A DNA stretch of 64,000 nt from Gemmobacter sp. 24YEA27 (lineage in GTDB: Bacteria; Pseudomonadota; Alphaproteobacteria; Rhodobacterales; Rhodobacteraceae), in NCBI RefSeq assembly GCF_030052995.1, contig NZ_JASJPW010000002.1, positions 310,001 to 374,000 of the forward strand, read 5' to 3'. This document shows positions 47,757-57,662 of the stretch, piece after piece. Position 1 is the stretch's first letter. Each line of letters opens with the position of its first letter. The notes below the pieces were generated by a model that saw nothing but the letters and a program-made list of their open reading frames with translations, was not told the DNA's origin and searched no databases. The translations under genes and the position numbers were made by a program.

Positions 47757-49304
47757 ATGAACGGACATCTGACGCTTGGCGTCGATATCGGCACGACCAA
47801 TGTCAAAGCATCCATCCTTGACACCCAGAGCGGCAGGATCGTCGCTTTCGGCTCACAGGAACATCCGCTTTTTCACCCGCGTCCGGGCTGGGCCGAGCAG
47901 GAGGCCGATAATTACTGGTCGGCTGTGGTCTCGGCGATCCGGCAATGTCTGGAACAGGGAAATTTCGCAGACCGGATCGCGGGGGTCGCGATCTCGGGTC
48001 TGGTTGGCGTCACCCTGCCCGTGAATGACAAGGGCCAGCCACTGCGCCCGGCGATGATCTGGATGGACAGCCGGTCAGAGGCCGAATGCGACGACATCCG
48101 CCGCCGCGTGGGCGAAAGCGAGATCAACCGTATCAACGGCAATCGCGTGGCGCCCTGGTTCATCGACCCCAAGGCGCTGTGGATGGCGAAACATGAGCCG
48201 CATATCTTTGCGGCCACGCATAAATTCCTCTCGCCATCGGGCTATTGCACCTTCCGCATGTCGGGCGCCTTTACCATGAACACAGGCGATGCGGGTCTCT
48301 GCTATGCCTATGAATATCAGAAAGCCGCCTGGAACGCCAAAGCCGCCGAGGCGATCGGCATTCCGATCGAAAAGCTGCCCCGTCTCTATCAGAGCCATGA
48401 GGTGGTCGGCGAAGTGACGCGCCGCGCTGCCGAGGAAACCGGTTTGCGGGCGGGCACCCCGGTCGCGGCGGGCGGCACCGATATCAGCTCTGCGGCGCTC
48501 GGGGTCGGGGTCACGCGGCCCGGTCAGGCCTTTTATTCGATGGGGACCGGATCGAACCTCGGGGTCATCATTCCGACCGAGCAGCGCCTTGATGAATTCC
48601 GCGTCCTGAAATGGCCGCATGTGCTGCCGGGGCTGACGATGTTCGATGCGCCGATGGCCTTTACCGGCGCCTCGCTGAAATGGTTCCGCGATCAGTGGGG
48701 CGACAGTGAATGGCAGCTGGCCGAGCGGATGGGCGAGAATGTCTTCGACCTCTTTACCGCCCAGGCCCGCCATGTGCCGCCCGGCGCGAACGGGCTTTTG
48801 TATCTGCCCTATCTGGGCAATTCGCTTGCCCCGAACTGGAACAGCAATGCGACCGGCGTCTTCTTCGGTGTGCGTCCGACCACCGGCCGCGCCGATATGA
48901 TCCGCGCCCTGATCGAGGGTGTGGCCTTTGATCTGCTGTCGAACTTCCGCATCGCCACCGAAGCCGGGGCCGAGATCGACACGCTGGTGCTGAATGGCGG
49001 CCCGACCAAAAGCCGGTTCTGGAACCAGATCACCGCCAATGTGGTGAACCGCCCGCTGCAGGTGCCGGATATCGGCGAGGCCGCGCCCGTAGGCGATGCG
49101 GTTCTGGCAGCGGTTGCTGCCGGGATCTACCCCGATCCGGTCACGCCGCTCGCCGATATCGTCCGCATCCGCGAGACCATCGACCCCGACCCCGCCGCCC
49201 ATGAACGCTATTTGGAGTTCTTCTCGATCTGGCAGGAGGTGTACCAGAACCTGCGCCCGACCATGGACCGCCATCGCGGCCTCATGGAACGGCTGGAGGG
49301 CTGA
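47757..49304 (+). CDS. FGGY-family carbohydrate/polyol kinase
   Basis: 515 residues. ATP-binding phosphate-1 motif LGVDIGTTNVK, substrate-side MIWMDSRSEAE, central GGTDISSAALGVG, and C-terminal FGGY signature region VLNGGPTKSRFWNQITANVV. Closest in layout to xylulokinase, but the family also phosphorylates glycerol, erythritol, ribulose and fuculose. Set between permease and ATPase genes of the importer, it probably phosphorylates the imported compound or a product of it. A GlpD-like gene downstream favours a polyol. Confidence 0.9.
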   Translation: MNGHLTLGVDIGTTNVKASILDTQSGRIVAFGSQEHPLFHPRPGWAEQEADNYWSAVVSAIRQCLEQGNFADRIAGVAISGLVGVTLPVNDKGQPLRPAMIWMDSRSEAECDDIRRRVGESEINRINGNRVAPWFIDPKALWMAKHEPHIFAATHKFLSPSGYCTFRMSGAFTMNTGDAGLCYAYEYQKAAWNAKAAEAIGIPIEKLPRLYQSHEVVGEVTRRAAEETGLRAGTPVAAGGTDISSAALGVGVTRPGQAFYSMGTGSNLGVIIPTEQRLDEFRVLKWPHVLPGLTMFDAPMAFTGASLKWFRDQWGDSEWQLAERMGENVFDLFTAQARHVPPGANGLLYLPYLGNSLAPNWNSNATGVFFGVRPTTGRADMIRALIEGVAFDLLSNFRIATEAGAEIDTLVLNGGPTKSRFWNQITANVVNRPLQVPDIGEAAPVGDAVLAAVAAGIYPDPVTPLADIVRIRETIDPDPAAHERYLEFFSIWQEVYQNLRPTMDRHRGLMERLEG

Positions 49305-49306
49305 GC

Positions 49307-50800
49307 ATGGATATGTCTGCGCCCTTGCTGGAACTGCGCGGGATCGGCAAGTCCTTTCCCGGCGTGCGTGCGCTCCATGATGTCAGCCTTGATCTGCAGG
49401 CGGGCGAGGTCCATGCGCTGCTTGGCGAGAACGGCGCAGGCAAATCGACACTGCTCTCCTGCATGAACGGGTTGTTGCGCCCGGATGAGGGCAAGATCCT
49501 GATCGCAGGCCGCGAGGTGCAGTTCGCGCGCCCTGCGGCCGCGATTGCGGCGCGGCTGGCTATGGTTCACCAGGAGCTGGTGCTGTGCGGCAATCTGAGC
49601 GTGGCGCAGAATATTTGGCTGGGCCGTGAGATCCGGCGGGCCGGCGGCAGGATCGACCGCGCCGCTACCCGGGACCGCACCCGCGAGCTGCTGGCCATGG
49701 TCGGACTGGATCTGGATCCGGACTGCATCCTGGGCACTCTGGGCCTGGCCGAACAGCAGATCGTCGAAATCTGCAAGGCGCTGGCCAGCGATCCGCGCAT
49801 CATCGTGCTGGATGAACCAACCGCCTCTCTGGATGACGACCAGGTGCAGCGCCTGCTTGGGGTGGTGCGCCGCCTCAGAGATCGCGGGCTGGGCATCATC
49901 TATGTCTCGCATCGTCTGAACGAGGTGCTGGAGCTTGCCGACCGCATGACCGTGCTGCGCGACGGGCGTCATGTCGTCACCCGTGACCTGAACGGTATGA
50001 CCGAAGAGGGGATCGTCTCTTACATGGTTGGCACCAACCGCGCGGGTGACGGGTTCGCCTGGTCAGCCCGACCGATCGGCGCCCCGGTGCTGGAGGTCGA
50101 GCGCGCCGTAACACGCGGCAGGCTGAAAGATGTCTCATTGCGGGTCCATGCCGGCGAAATCGTCGGGGTCGCGGGGCTTCTGGGCTGCCACCGCGAGGAA
50201 CTGGCCCAGGCGATTTTCGGCACTGTGCCGTTGCAAAGCGGGGCGATCCGCATTGACGGCAACAGCCCCCGCCTCACCTCGCCTATGGCGGCGATCCGGG
50301 CGGGCGTGGCCTATATGCCGGCGGACCGCAAGGAACAGGGGCTCGTCCTGGGCATGTCGGTCGGCGAGAATATCACCATGACCGAACTTGACCGCCTGTC
50401 GCGGCTCGGCCTGATCCGGCGCAGTGCGGCGCGACGGATGAGCCTTGATCTGATGCGCCGTCTTGGCATCCGCGCCAGCGGACCGGGTCAGCGCGCGGGG
50501 CAGCTTTCGGGCGGCAATCAGCAAAAGATCGTCATCGCGAAATGGATGACGAAGCCCGGCCGCGTGGTGATCGCCGAAGATCCCACGCGCGGTGTCGATA
50601 TTGGCGCGAAAAGTGAGATCTGGGGCGCCCTGCGCAGCCTTGCCGAAGAGGGGCGCGGGCTGCTGGTTATGACAACCGAGCTGCAGGAAATGATGCAGGT
50701 CTGCGACCGTATTGTTGTGATGAGCCGCGGCCGCATCACCGGCGAATTCACCCGCGATGCCTTTGATGTGGAACGGATCACGGCCTGCTTCTTCTCGTGA
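49307..50800 (+). CDS. Ribose-type ABC ATPase, double domain (RbsA/MglA-like)
   Basis: 497 residues with two ABC domains. First: GENGAGKSTL, signature LGLAEQQ, IIVLDEPTASLDD and VSHRL. Second: the typical altered P-loop region GLLGCHREELAQ, SGGNQQK, and VIAEDPTRGVDIGA. Two bases after the kinase stop. Confidence 0.93.
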   Translation: MDMSAPLLELRGIGKSFPGVRALHDVSLDLQAGEVHALLGENGAGKSTLLSCMNGLLRPDEGKILIAGREVQFARPAAAIAARLAMVHQELVLCGNLSVAQNIWLGREIRRAGGRIDRAATRDRTRELLAMVGLDLDPDCILGTLGLAEQQIVEICKALASDPRIIVLDEPTASLDDDQVQRLLGVVRRLRDRGLGIIYVSHRLNEVLELADRMTVLRDGRHVVTRDLNGMTEEGIVSYMVGTNRAGDGFAWSARPIGAPVLEVERAVTRGRLKDVSLRVHAGEIVGVAGLLGCHREELAQAIFGTVPLQSGAIRIDGNSPRLTSPMAAIRAGVAYMPADRKEQGLVLGMSVGENITMTELDRLSRLGLIRRSAARRMSLDLMRRLGIRASGPGQRAGQLSGGNQQKIVIAKWMTKPGRVVIAEDPTRGVDIGAKSEIWGALRSLAEEGRGLLVMTTELQEMMQVCDRIVVMSRGRITGEFTRDAFDVERITACFFS

Positions 50801-50805
50801 AACAT

Positions 50806-50823
50806 GCCGGGCAGATGCCCGGT
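50806..50823 (+). terminator. Short hairpin after importer ATPase
   Basis: CCGGGC-AGAT-GCCCGG at 50807-50822, six pairs, six bases after the ATPase stop, followed by a weaker GGGGT/ACCCC pairing. A possible partial terminator before the desaturase-like gene. Confidence 0.5.
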
Positions 50824-50921
50824 CGGGGTGAAAGCAATAACCCCATGCAGAACATGAATTTAACGCCTGAAAGCCGGCCCTGTAGCCTGACAGAGGCTTA
50901 GTCTGAGAGGAGGATTCTCGA

Positions 50922-51911
50922 ATGGATGGAAACGGCTCTGCCAGCTATGCTGGCATTGGCGGGATCGGCAGCAATGTCTGGCCGCTCACTGGCGCGGAAA
51001 TGATTTCGCGCAGCAAACTCAAAGAGTTGCGGGCACGCAGCAATGGGCCTGGACTGGTCAACCTTGCGGTGCATATCTCGGCGCTGGCGGTAACCGGTTT
51101 TCTGGTCTGGCTGGCCTCGGGCAATCTCTGGCTGCAGATCCCGGCCATGGTGCTTTACGGCACGATTATCGTGCTGACTTTTGCGCCACTGCATGAATGT
51201 TCGCATGGCACGGCCTTCAGATCGCGCTGGCTGAACTACCTCGTCGGCATCGCCATTGCGACGGCGACGCTCAGGCCCTTCCTTTACTTCAAATACCGCC
51301 ATGCCGCGCATCACACCTATACGCAGCATGATGATCTCGACCCAGATATCGTGCCCTTCCCCACCTCGCTGCGCGAGTATTTCCGTCTGGTACTGGGCGC
51401 GTCTTTCTGGCCGAAACTGCTGGGCACTTTGTGGCGCGGCGCGACCGGGCGCTATAATGAGGAAGAGAAAAGCTTCCTGCCCGAAAGCGTGCGCGGCCGT
51501 GTTTCGCTGGAAATCCGGCTTGATGTTCTGCTTTACATCACGATTGCTGCGGCCTCGGTCTATTACGGCAGCATGATTGCGCTGACCTACTGGCTGATCC
51601 CGCGCTTTCTGGGCGAGCCCGTTCTGCGCGCCATCCGCATGGCCGAACATACCGGTGCCGAGGAAAGCCCGGACCTGCTGGCAAATACCCGCACCACGCT
51701 GGCCAATCCGATCTTCCGCAAGCTCTACTGGAACATGCCCTTCCATGCCGAACATCACCTGGCATCCTCGGTCCCGTTCCATGCGCTTGGCCAGTTGCAT
51801 GACCATGTGCAGCCGCATCTGAAACATGTCAGCCGCGGCTATATCCAGGTCCATCGCGAGATCCTGGCCGAAGTGCTGCGCCTTCAGCGCGAGAAAAGGC
51901 AAGCACGATGA
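50922..51911 (+). CDS. Fatty-acid-desaturase-family di-iron membrane oxygenase
   Basis: 329 residues, start preceded by GAGAGGAGG. Three histidine boxes HECSH (near 91), HAAHH (near 127) and HAEHH (near 277), with two hairpins of membrane helices, as in desaturases and membrane hydroxylases. The boxes bind two irons and activate oxygen. It lies between a sugar-type importer and a ferredoxin reductase with a four-base overlap to the latter, and a Rieske ferredoxin starts the operon, so all parts of an NAD(P)H-driven monooxygenase are present. Substrate unknown; hydroxylation or oxidative dealkylation is as likely as lipid desaturation. Confidence 0.9.
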   Translation: MDGNGSASYAGIGGIGSNVWPLTGAEMISRSKLKELRARSNGPGLVNLAVHISALAVTGFLVWLASGNLWLQIPAMVLYGTIIVLTFAPLHECSHGTAFRSRWLNYLVGIAIATATLRPFLYFKYRHAAHHTYTQHDDLDPDIVPFPTSLREYFRLVLGASFWPKLLGTLWRGATGRYNEEEKSFLPESVRGRVSLEIRLDVLLYITIAAASVYYGSMIALTYWLIPRFLGEPVLRAIRMAEHTGAEESPDLLANTRTTLANPIFRKLYWNMPFHAEHHLASSVPFHALGQLHDHVQPHLKHVSRGYIQVHREILAEVLRLQREKRQAR

Positions 51912-53143
51912 GCATGGATGCGGGCCGGATTGCCGGAACTGCCAGAATTGTCGTCATCGGGTCCGGCCATTCGGCCGGGCGGCTGATCGGACAGCTGAAA
52001 TCTCTGGGGCACAGGGGTCAGATGGTGCTGGTCGGCGAAGAGGCCCATCCGCCCTATGAGCGGCCCTGGCTCTCGAAATCGATGCTGACCGAGCCGGTGG
52101 AACCAGCGCTGCCCTCTATTCTGCCTGATCTGGAGGGCGTGGAGTTCCGCCCTTTGCGTCAGGCGGTCGCGATTGACCGCAATGCGGGGCGGGTGCGGCT
52201 GGAGGATGGCAGCGACGAGGCCTATGACATTCTCGTCCTCGCCACCGGTCTGGCCCCACGCAGGCTGGCCCTGTTTGACGGAATGGAAGACCGTGTGCTC
52301 TGCCTGCACAAACTGGACGAGGCGCGCGCATTGCGTGCCCGTCTGCGCCAGGAAACCGGCGCGGGCAGTGTCGCGCTGATCGGGGCAGGCTTTATCGGAC
52401 TGGAAGTGGCCTCATCCGCCCGTCAGCTGGGCTGCGCCGTCGATATCATCGAAAAGGCACCCCTGCCGCTGATGCGCGCCCTGCCAGAGGCCCTTGGCCG
52501 ACAGATCGCCACCTTGCATGAGGCAGAGGGTTCACGCCTGCATCTCGGGACCGGGGTGGCTGACGTCGCAGCAGAGGGCGACGGCGTCCGGCTGAGTCTG
52601 GAGAATGGCAGCCATATCTCGGCAAAAACCGTTGTTCTGGGCATGGGCGGCACACCGCGTGACACGCTGGCCCGGGAGGCAGGGCTTGATCTTGCCGACG
52701 GGATCCTGACCGACGCGGCTGGCCGCAGCTCTGACCCGCAGATCTTCGCAATCGGCGATGTTGCCCGCCAGCGCTCCGGCACGGCAGAAATGGCCGGCAT
52801 CAGGCTGGAATCCTGGCGCAACGCCGAAGACAGCGCCATTGCCGCCGCCGCTGCTATCCTTGATGCGCCCCCGCCCCCGCCCCCGGGCGCACCGTCTTTC
52901 TGGACCGAGCAACTGGGTCAGCGCATCCAGTTCATCGGGCAGCCGGTCGCAGATGGCGAGCTCTGGCAGTCGGGTGAGGCCTTCCGCCCCGGCTATGGGG
53001 CCTTTCTCATGCGCGACGATTGCCTGCATCAGGCGGTTTTCGTCAATGCCCCCAAGGTCATGCGCGCCGCCCGCGAGGCCTTTCGCCGGGATGGCAGAAT
53101 TGCCGCCGACACCCTCTCTGCGCTTGGTTTCCGGCGCATCTGA
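51908..53143 (+). CDS. FAD-dependent ferredoxin reductase
   Basis: 411 residues. FAD site VVIGSGHSAGRLIGQL, the PPYERPWLSKSML segment usual for Rieske/rubredoxin/putidaredoxin reductases, LATGLAPR, NAD site LIGAGFIGLEVASSA and FAIGDVARQ. A proline run (PPPPPPG) occurs near residue 320. ATG overlaps the di-iron gene stop (ATGA), implying a functional pair. Confidence 0.92.
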   Translation: MSMDAGRIAGTARIVVIGSGHSAGRLIGQLKSLGHRGQMVLVGEEAHPPYERPWLSKSMLTEPVEPALPSILPDLEGVEFRPLRQAVAIDRNAGRVRLEDGSDEAYDILVLATGLAPRRLALFDGMEDRVLCLHKLDEARALRARLRQETGAGSVALIGAGFIGLEVASSARQLGCAVDIIEKAPLPLMRALPEALGRQIATLHEAEGSRLHLGTGVADVAAEGDGVRLSLENGSHISAKTVVLGMGGTPRDTLAREAGLDLADGILTDAAGRSSDPQIFAIGDVARQRSGTAEMAGIRLESWRNAEDSAIAAAAAILDAPPPPPPGAPSFWTEQLGQRIQFIGQPVADGELWQSGEAFRPGYGAFLMRDDCLHQAVFVNAPKVMRAAREAFRRDGRIAADTLSALGFRRI

Positions 53144-53173
53144 TCCCTTCCAGTTCTTTACGGAGACGCAAAG

Positions 53174-54282
53174 ATGATCCGTTCATCCGCAGCGATTTGC
53201 ACTGCGGCGGGCCGCCCGCTGGAGATTGCCGAAGTCATGGTCGCCCCGCCCCGCGCTGGCGAGGTTCTGGTCGAGATCGACTATACCGGCCTCTGCCATA
53301 CCGATCTGACTGCGCTTGAAGGCGCGAATGCCACGGCGGTCTATCCGCTGATCCCCGGCCATGAAGGCGCGGGACGGGTGGTGGAAACCGGCCCGGGCGT
53401 CACCGGGCTGAAGCCTGGCGACCATGTCATCCCGCTTTACGGGCCTGAATGCGGTGACTGCACCATGTGCCGGTCAGACCGCACCAATCTGTGCTGGACG
53501 ATCAAACCCACCCGTGACCGCGGCGTGATGCCCGAGGGCAGCGCGCGCTTCAGCCGCGATGGTGAGGTCATCCACCATTTCATGGGCACCTCGACCTTCT
53601 CGCGTTATACGGTCGTGCCGGAAATCGCCCTGTGCCGGATCCGCCAGGATGCCCCCCTGAATGAGGTCTGCCTGTTCGGCTGCGGCGTCACCACGGGTGT
53701 CGGGGCCGCGCTGTCTGAGGTGCGGCCAGGCGACCGCGTTGCGGTTTTCGGGCTGGGCGGTATCGGCATTAATATCATTCAGGGCGCGCGTATCGCCGGC
53801 GCCAGCCAGATCATCGGCATCGACCTGTCCGACAGCAAGACCCCCTCGCCCAGAGCTATGGCATGACCCATTTCATCCGCCCGGACCCGGCTGGCCGCGA
53901 CACGGTCACCGAGATCCGCGACCTGACCGGGGGCGGCGTCGACGTGGCGTTTGAATGTACCGGCGTGCTTTCCGTCATGCGCCAGGCCCTCGATGCGGCG
54001 GTGCCGGCCTGGGGCAAGGCGGTGCTTCTGGGGGTAGAGCCGCCCGGGTCTGCCCTTTCCGTGCCGCCGGTCCAGGTGCGTTACGGCAAATCGCTGCTGG
54101 GAAGCTATTTCGGCGGCATCAAAGGCCGGAGCGGGCTGGGCGCGCTGATCGACCGCTATATGGCGGGTGAGATCGACCTGAAAGGACAGATCACCCACCG
54201 GATGCCCCTCGCCCGGATCAATGAGGGGTTTGATCTGATGCGCGCCGGGGCATCCGTGCGCTCTGTCGTCAGTCTGGTCTGA
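53174..54282 (+). CDS. Zinc-dependent alcohol dehydrogenase (frameshifted)
   Basis: MDR-fold class I/III-like alcohol dehydrogenase. Catalytic zinc site CHTD and PGHEGAG, structural zinc site PECGDCTMCRSDRTNLC, CGVTTGVGAA and NAD site VFGLGGIGINII. The frame breaks in the C run 53841-53845; one added C gives PLAQSYGMTHFIRP and 369 residues, normal for the family. Probably oxidises an alcohol made by the di-iron oxygenase or reduces an aldehyde. Confidence 0.87.
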
Positions 54283-54285
54283 ACC

Positions 54286-55140
54286 ATGGCACACGAAGAT
54301 GAAGCGGATTGGGTGTTTCGTGACCGCCATCCCGAGCGCGGCGAGGTCTATGCCCGGATGGACAGCGAAAGCGAGCGGGCCTATGCGACGCTGAAAGTAC
54401 AGCGCGGCCTGCACTATGGTGACCATCCGCGTGAAGCGCTCGACCTTTTTCCCGGCCAGCCGGGGGCGCCGCTGGTGGTCTTTTTTCATGGCGGGTACTG
54501 GCAGTCTCTTTCTCGCGAACGCTTTGCCTTTGTTGCAGACCCCCTGGTCCGCGCCGGATTCAATGTCGCCCTGCCCGGCTATCCATTGGCGCCAGAGGCT
54601 TCGCTGAGCGCAATTGTTGCCGCAGCCAGTATCGCAGTGAAAGCCGCCACAGAGGCCGCAACTGCGGCTGGCCTTGCCCCCTCGGGCTGGATCGCCGCAG
54701 GTCATTCTGCGGGGGCACATCTGGCACTGATGACCGCGCTTTCACCGCAATCTGTTCCCTTGCGTGGTGTGGTCGCCATCAGCCCGATCTGTGATCTTGA
54801 TCCCTTGCGCGGCACCAGCCTCGACAACGCGCTGAAGCTGACCCGCCAGGATGTCCGGAGCCTGAGCCCTGCGCGGCTGCCGCTGCCATCCGCAAGGGTG
54901 CAGATGATTGTCGGGGCGGATGAAAGCGCAGGGTTCCGGGGTCAGACCTTCAGCCACACCGCCCGCATGGTGCAAGCCGGCCATGATTGTTCCTGTCGTG
55001 AGCTGCCCGGCCTCAATCACTACACGATTCCCCTTGAGATTCGTCGCCCTTACTCGTCGATCATGGCTGCAGTCATCGAGCTGACCGGAACACCGGCAGG
55101 CCAGGGAGGAACAGGACTATGCTTACAAGGGAACGTCTGA
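54286..55140 (+). CDS. Alpha/beta hydrolase, esterase/arylformamidase-like
   Basis: 284 residues. Oxyanion motif HGGYWQSLS is typical of kynurenine formamidases and related esterases, nucleophile elbow GHSAGAHLA near 147, and His in LPGLNHYTI. Three bases after the alcohol dehydrogenase and overlapping the LysR gene by 22 bases. It could cleave an ester or amide made in this pathway. Confidence 0.87.
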   Translation: MAHEDEADWVFRDRHPERGEVYARMDSESERAYATLKVQRGLHYGDHPREALDLFPGQPGAPLVVFFHGGYWQSLSRERFAFVADPLVRAGFNVALPGYPLAPEASLSAIVAAASIAVKAATEAATAAGLAPSGWIAAGHSAGAHLALMTALSPQSVPLRGVVAISPICDLDPLRGTSLDNALKLTRQDVRSLSPARLPLPSARVQMIVGADESAGFRGQTFSHTARMVQAGHDCSCRELPGLNHYTIPLEIRRPYSSIMAAVIELTGTPAGQGGTGLCLQGNV

Positions 55141-56093
55141 ATTACATCAACTTCAACCAGCTGCGCTCTTTCTTTGCGGTGGGGCGCGAGCTGAGCTTCA
55201 CCAAAGCGGCGGATCTGCTGTGCATCGGGCAGCCGACGGTCACCACCCAGGTGAAATCGCTTGAAGAGACATATGGCAGGCAGCTTTTCTTGCGAACCCC
55301 TTCCGGCGTCGAGCTGACGACAGAGGGCGATGCACTGATGCTGATCGCCCGCCAGATCTTTGCGCTGGAACAAAGAGCCCATGCATTGCTGACCAGCCGG
55401 CCCGAGATCGCCGGAAGACTGCATATCGGGACTGTGGGGCCGTTTTTCGTGATGAAGCTGCTGGCAGGCTACAGTGACAGGTTCCCGCTGGTCCATGTCA
55501 CGCTGGAAAGCGGCAGCTCGGACCGGATTTACCGTAAGCTGATCGACTACAAGGTGGATGTTGCGATCCTCGGGCGCGATTACGCGGATCCCCGGCTTGA
55601 TGATGTGGCTCTGGGCGAACATGAGGTCATGCTGCTGCTGCCGGTCGCGCATCCCTGGGCACAGCGGCAGAAGATCATGGTCGAAGAGCTCGACGGGGTG
55701 CGCATGATCTGGCGCGAAAGCGGCTCCATGACCCGGCGTGCCTTTGAGGGGATCCTCGAAAAGCGCAGTGTCCGGCCCTCGGTGGTTATGGAACTTGCGC
55801 GGGATTCCATGATCGAGGCCACCGCTGCCGGTCTGGGCATCGGGATTATTTCGCGCACCGAATTCGACAGCGATCCGCGGCTGGTGAGCCTGCCGCTCGC
55901 CGGAGAAAAGCCGGTGACCCATTCCTATGCCGCCTGCCTGAAAGAGCGCCGGTCGATCGGGTCGATCGATGCCTTCATGACCATGGCGCGCAGTGCCGCC
56001 GACACTGCGCAATCGGCACCGGCCGAGACCAATACAGACCGCCCGCAAGGCAATCTCGTCGACATCAGGCGGGCGAAGCAGAAAACAGGATGA
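55119..56093 (+). CDS. LysR-family transcriptional regulator
   Basis: 324 residues, ATG 55119 preceded by GGAGGAACAGG. HTH in FTKAADLLCIGQPTVTTQVK, effector domain LHIGTVGPFFVMKLLAGYSD onward. The C-terminal 40 residues are polar and extend past the usual LysR end. Unusually it sits inside the operon, co-transcribed with enzymes rather than divergent, which allows autogenous feedback. Confidence 0.9.
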   Translation: MLTRERLNYINFNQLRSFFAVGRELSFTKAADLLCIGQPTVTTQVKSLEETYGRQLFLRTPSGVELTTEGDALMLIARQIFALEQRAHALLTSRPEIAGRLHIGTVGPFFVMKLLAGYSDRFPLVHVTLESGSSDRIYRKLIDYKVDVAILGRDYADPRLDDVALGEHEVMLLLPVAHPWAQRQKIMVEELDGVRMIWRESGSMTRRAFEGILEKRSVRPSVVMELARDSMIEATAAGLGIGIISRTEFDSDPRLVSLPLAGEKPVTHSYAACLKERRSIGSIDAFMTMARSAADTAQSAPAETNTDRPQGNLVDIRRAKQKTG

Positions 56094-56096
56094 CAG

Positions 56097-57662
56097 ATGG
56101 CGAAGCCGATAGCGGATATGTTGATTGTGGGCGGTGGTGTGAACGGCTGCGGCATCGCGCGGGACGCTGCGGGGCGTGGCCTGAAGGTTATCCTTTGCGA
56201 AAAGAACGATCTCGCTGAAGGCACGTCGTCGCGCTCGACCAAGCTGTTCCATGGTGGGCTTCGCTATCTGGAATATTTCGAATTCCGTCTCGTGCGCGAA
56301 GCCCTGCGCGAAAGGGAGACCCTGCTGGCGGCCATGCCCCATATCGCGCGGCCGATGCGCTTCGTCCTGCCCTTTCACCCGTCGATGCGGTTCGAGGGGG
56401 GCACGCCAGCGTCGCGTTTGCTGGGCCGGTTCATGCCATGGCTCAGGGATCGTCGCCCCGCCTTTGTGATACGACTGGGCCTTTTCCTCTATGACCATAT
56501 GGGCGGGCGCAAGATCCTGCCACCGACCCGTCGGCTTAATCTGCGAAAGGATGAGGCGGGCGAGGCGCTGAACGGCGCGTTCCGGAAAGGATGGGAATAT
56601 TCGGATGCGGCGGTCGATGATGCCCGGCTGGTCGTGCTGAATGCGCGCGATGCCCAAAGGCTGGGCGCGGACATCCGGACCCGCAGCGAGGTCGTCGCCG
56701 CAAGGCGTCAGGCCAATTTCTGGGAGGTCGATGTTATTGGCCCGAAAGGGCCGGAAACACTGCGCGCGCGGCTGGTTGTCAATGCCGCCGGGCCTTGGGT
56801 CGCCGGGATCAGTGCAAAACTGTCTCCGAGGTCCGAGCGCGGGGTGCGGCTGGTGCGCGGCAGCCATATCGTGGTGCCCCGCATCTTCGGCCATGACCGC
56901 GCCTATATCTTGCAGGGCCCTGACGGCCGCATCGTCTTTGCCATTCCCTATCATGAGGATTTCACGCTGATCGGCACGACGGATGTCGATCACCGAGGCT
57001 CGCCTGATCAGGTGGACTGCTCGGATGAAGAGGTCCGCTATCTGTGCGATTTTGTCAGCCGTTGTTTCGAAAAGCCGGTCCTGCCCTCGGATGTGGTCTG
57101 GCGTTATGCCGGGCTGCGGCCGCTGCTGGATGATGGTGCGGGTGACGCCCGATCCGCCACCCGGGACTATTCGCTCGACCTGGAACAGAATGACCGCGCC
57201 CCGCTGCTCACCGTTCTGGGCGGCAAGATTACCACCTATCGAAAGCTCTCCGAGGCTGCGGTCGATCTGATCGCGCCCCTCTTCACCAGCTGCAAGGCCG
57301 CCTGGACTGCCAGGGCGCCGCTGCCGGGTGGAGATTTCGACCCGCAAAAAGCGGGTGCCATGGCACAGGCCCTGACCCGGCGGCATCCGCAGCTTGCACC
57401 CGCCACTGCCCGAAGACTGATCCGGGCCTATGGCACCGAGGCCGGGGCGATAATGGAAAAGGGACCGGGCACCGATCTCGGGGGCGGCCTGCATGAGGCT
57501 GAACTGCGCTGGATGGTTGAGCATGAATTTGCCACGACACTTGATGATGTCATCTGGCGTCGAAGCAAACTCGGCCTGCGTGTCGCACCTGATGCGCGCC
57601 GCGAAATCCAGGCCTGCCTCGAGCGATTGATCCTGGAACAGAACCGGTGTCGCAGACAGTAG
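56097..57662 (+). CDS. glpD: FAD-dependent glycerol-3-phosphate dehydrogenase-like enzyme
   Basis: 521 residues, three bases after LysR. FAD motif LIVGGGVNGCGIARDAAGRG, GTSSRSTKLFHGGLRYLE, NAAGPW, LIGTTDVDH and VWRYAGLRPLL are typical GlpD, with the C-terminal DAO_C domain. It would oxidise sn-glycerol 3-phosphate to dihydroxyacetone phosphate and feed quinones. EryB-type enzymes for erythritol phosphate share this architecture, so the substrate may be another polyol phosphate, perhaps the product of the FGGY kinase. Confidence 0.9.
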   Translation: MAKPIADMLIVGGGVNGCGIARDAAGRGLKVILCEKNDLAEGTSSRSTKLFHGGLRYLEYFEFRLVREALRERETLLAAMPHIARPMRFVLPFHPSMRFEGGTPASRLLGRFMPWLRDRRPAFVIRLGLFLYDHMGGRKILPPTRRLNLRKDEAGEALNGAFRKGWEYSDAAVDDARLVVLNARDAQRLGADIRTRSEVVAARRQANFWEVDVIGPKGPETLRARLVVNAAGPWVAGISAKLSPRSERGVRLVRGSHIVVPRIFGHDRAYILQGPDGRIVFAIPYHEDFTLIGTTDVDHRGSPDQVDCSDEEVRYLCDFVSRCFEKPVLPSDVVWRYAGLRPLLDDGAGDARSATRDYSLDLEQNDRAPLLTVLGGKITTYRKLSEAAVDLIAPLFTSCKAAWTARAPLPGGDFDPQKAGAMAQALTRRHPQLAPATARRLIRAYGTEAGAIMEKGPGTDLGGGLHEAELRWMVEHEFATTLDDVIWRRSKLGLRVAPDARREIQACLERLILEQNRCRRQ

